Source: Phycisphaerae bacterium
GTDB lineage: Bacteria > Chloroflexota > Anaerolineae > 4572-78 > J111
Direction of reading: 5' to 3'
DNA: 6,924 nucleotides
Assembly (NCBI GenBank): GCA_028285035.1
Contig: JANQQF010000082.1
Span: forward strand, 1 to 6,924
Below, one piece after another: positions 6,350-6,924 of the stretch (the first letter of the stretch is position 1; each line of letters opens with the position of its first letter). Made by a program: the position numbers and the translations under genes. The notes under the pieces were generated by a model. It made no database searches, was not told the DNA's origin, and worked only from the letters and a program-made list of their open reading frames with translations.

Positions 6350-6445
6350 TTACCAAGCCTCTAATTTTCTAAACAGCTCGACATACTCAACGGTAATCTG
6401 TTCCCTCGCCTGTCGATCACGATCTTTCATCCACGCCAAGCACAT
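6350..6445 (-). pseudogene. Possible short coding remnant
   Basis: A minus-strand frame reads 31 residues from an ATG at 6445 to TAA at 6350-6352 (starting MCLAWMKDRDRQAREQ, ending FRKLEAW). It is charged, probably helical, and richer in G+C than its surroundings, which is why it stands out. There is no Shine-Dalgarno site before either Met. The same frame stays open after the stop and also reads plausibly (LRIEYDQAWQKAKRDI) up to the DUF2231 start. It could be the wreck of an older gene that once lay here, or chance. I do not recognise a family. Confidence 0.25.
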
Positions 6446-6608
6446 ATCATTTTTAGGTATTATAGAATTGTAGCTTAGATTGAATAATAGACCAATCAAT
6501 TACTGACCAAATTTGATCTTTCAATTGTTAAGCTAGTCATAGGTATAGGTTTTACAAATCAAATAGTGTTTTGGGTGTTTTCCCTCTAATTTTGGAATAG
6601 AAGTGGTA

Positions 6609-6643
6609 ATCATGACATGATTAAGCCCTAATCATGTCATGAT
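6609..6643. repeat. Perfect 15-bp inverted repeat made of two near-palindromic 13-mers
   Basis: ATCATGACATGATTA (6609-6623), a 5-base centre AGCCC, and the exact reverse complement TAATCATGTCATGAT (6629-6643). Each arm contains its own dyad, ATCATG-N-CATGAT, centred at 6615 and 6637, 22 bases apart. It can form a stable hairpin or cruciform, or present two operator-like sites on about two helical turns. No T-run follows on either strand and no gene end is adjacent, so a terminator role is unlikely. Confidence 0.85.
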
Positions 6644-6663
6644 GATAGAAAAAGCAATGGTAG

Positions 6664-6685
6664 TGGGCCAAAATTGGGCCAAAAC
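6664..6685. repeat. Tandem 11-mer, two copies
   Basis: TGGGCCAAAAT (6664-6674) is followed immediately by TGGGCCAAAAC (6675-6685), differing only in the last base. Two copies is the minimum for a tandem repeat; a role is not apparent. Confidence 0.7.
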
Positions 6686-6860
6686 TCTTCTGGTTTTTAC
6701 ATTCACAAGATACATATATTCTGATAAGATGGAGGATATAACTTATTCATAACATCTAATCTAACTCCAGTTTTGTCTATCATCTGAAAAGACCCTAAAG
6801 ATTTTCAAAATGTATTTGATAACTTATAGACAAACCATTTTAAACCCGTAAAATCGATGC

Positions 6861-6924
6861 TTGTCATTCCCGCGTGCTTTTGGCGGGAATCCACCGCTAC
6901 AACGCCTTGTGGATGCCCGACAAA
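6861..6924. repeat. Dispersed palindromic repeat, cut by the window edge
   Basis: Nested inverted repeats are visible: ATTCCCGC (6866-6873) with GCGGGAAT (6883-6890) around a 9-base loop, ATCCAC (6889-6894) with GTGGAT (6909-6914), and outer TTGTC (6861-6865) with GACAA (6919-6923). Elements of the 'GTCATTCCCGC...GCGGGAATCC' kind occur in many copies in diverse bacterial genomes and behave like small non-coding mobile or REP-like repeats. The unit probably continues beyond 6924. Confidence 0.7.

Larger units (their letters stand above)
6222..6924. other. Gene-poor AT-rich intergenic region
   Basis: I find no convincing intact gene, tRNA or rRNA in these 703 bases. They contain the DUF2231 leader with its ribosome-binding site, a possible coding remnant (6350-6445), a perfect palindrome (6609-6643), a tandem 11-mer (6664-6685), and the beginning of a dispersed palindromic repeat (6861-6924). 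A weak leftward promoter for the DUF2231 gene may be TTTACC, 17 bases, TACAAA, ending near 6288. Between 6446 and 6608, and between 6686 and 6860, I see nothing beyond AT-rich sequence. Confidence 0.7.

Overview
The window is an ordinary-looking bacterial chromosomal segment with five complete genes, the tail of a sixth, and a gene-poor AT-rich right end. The best clue to the host is the lipoprotein at 1596-2288: its lipobox cysteine is followed by a Thr-Pro/Pro-rich linker, a style common in Chloroflexota (Anaerolineae and relatives). Clean sigma70-type promoters, Shine-Dalgarno sites and short GATTAGAG-type intergenic repeats fit that assignment. It remains an inference, because no rRNA or marker gene is present.

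Layout. The left edge (1-117, +) is the C-terminus of a probable membrane protein. A 15-bp perfect inverted repeat (165-194) separates it from the convergent gene at 210-1361 (-), a family VIII esterase / class C beta-lactamase-like serine hydrolase. A divergent promoter region (about 1460-1560) then drives this gene leftward and, rightward, a lipoprotein (1596-2288, +). That lipoprotein can be read as an intradiol ring-cleavage dioxygenase homologue with all four iron ligands (Tyr, Tyr, His, His) in place. A second strong bidirectional terminator (2320-2353) separates it from a leftward block: an 811-residue double-FtsX/MacB-type ABC permease (2379-4814), its MacB/LolD-type ATPase (4894-5667), and a four-helix DUF2231 membrane protein (5763-6221, GTG start).

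From 6222 to the right edge I find no convincing intact gene. The stretch holds a possible decayed short reading frame, a perfect 15-bp palindrome built from two near-identical 13-mers, a tandem 11-mer, and at the edge the first part of a dispersed palindromic repeat of the 'TCATTCCCGC...GCGGGAAT' type.

How the genes may work together. The ATPase and permease form one transporter or mechanotransmission complex; no membrane-fusion partner or substrate gene is visible. The divergently transcribed esterase-like and dioxygenase-like genes share an intergenic control region. They could be co-regulated, with an esterase freeing an aromatic compound that the surface-anchored dioxygenase opens, but that is speculation. 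I found no clearly new multi-gene system. The items most worth a second look are the iron-ligand-complete dioxygenase lipoprotein, the GATTAGAG repeat that has become part of the ATPase C-terminus, and the paired palindrome at 6609-6643.
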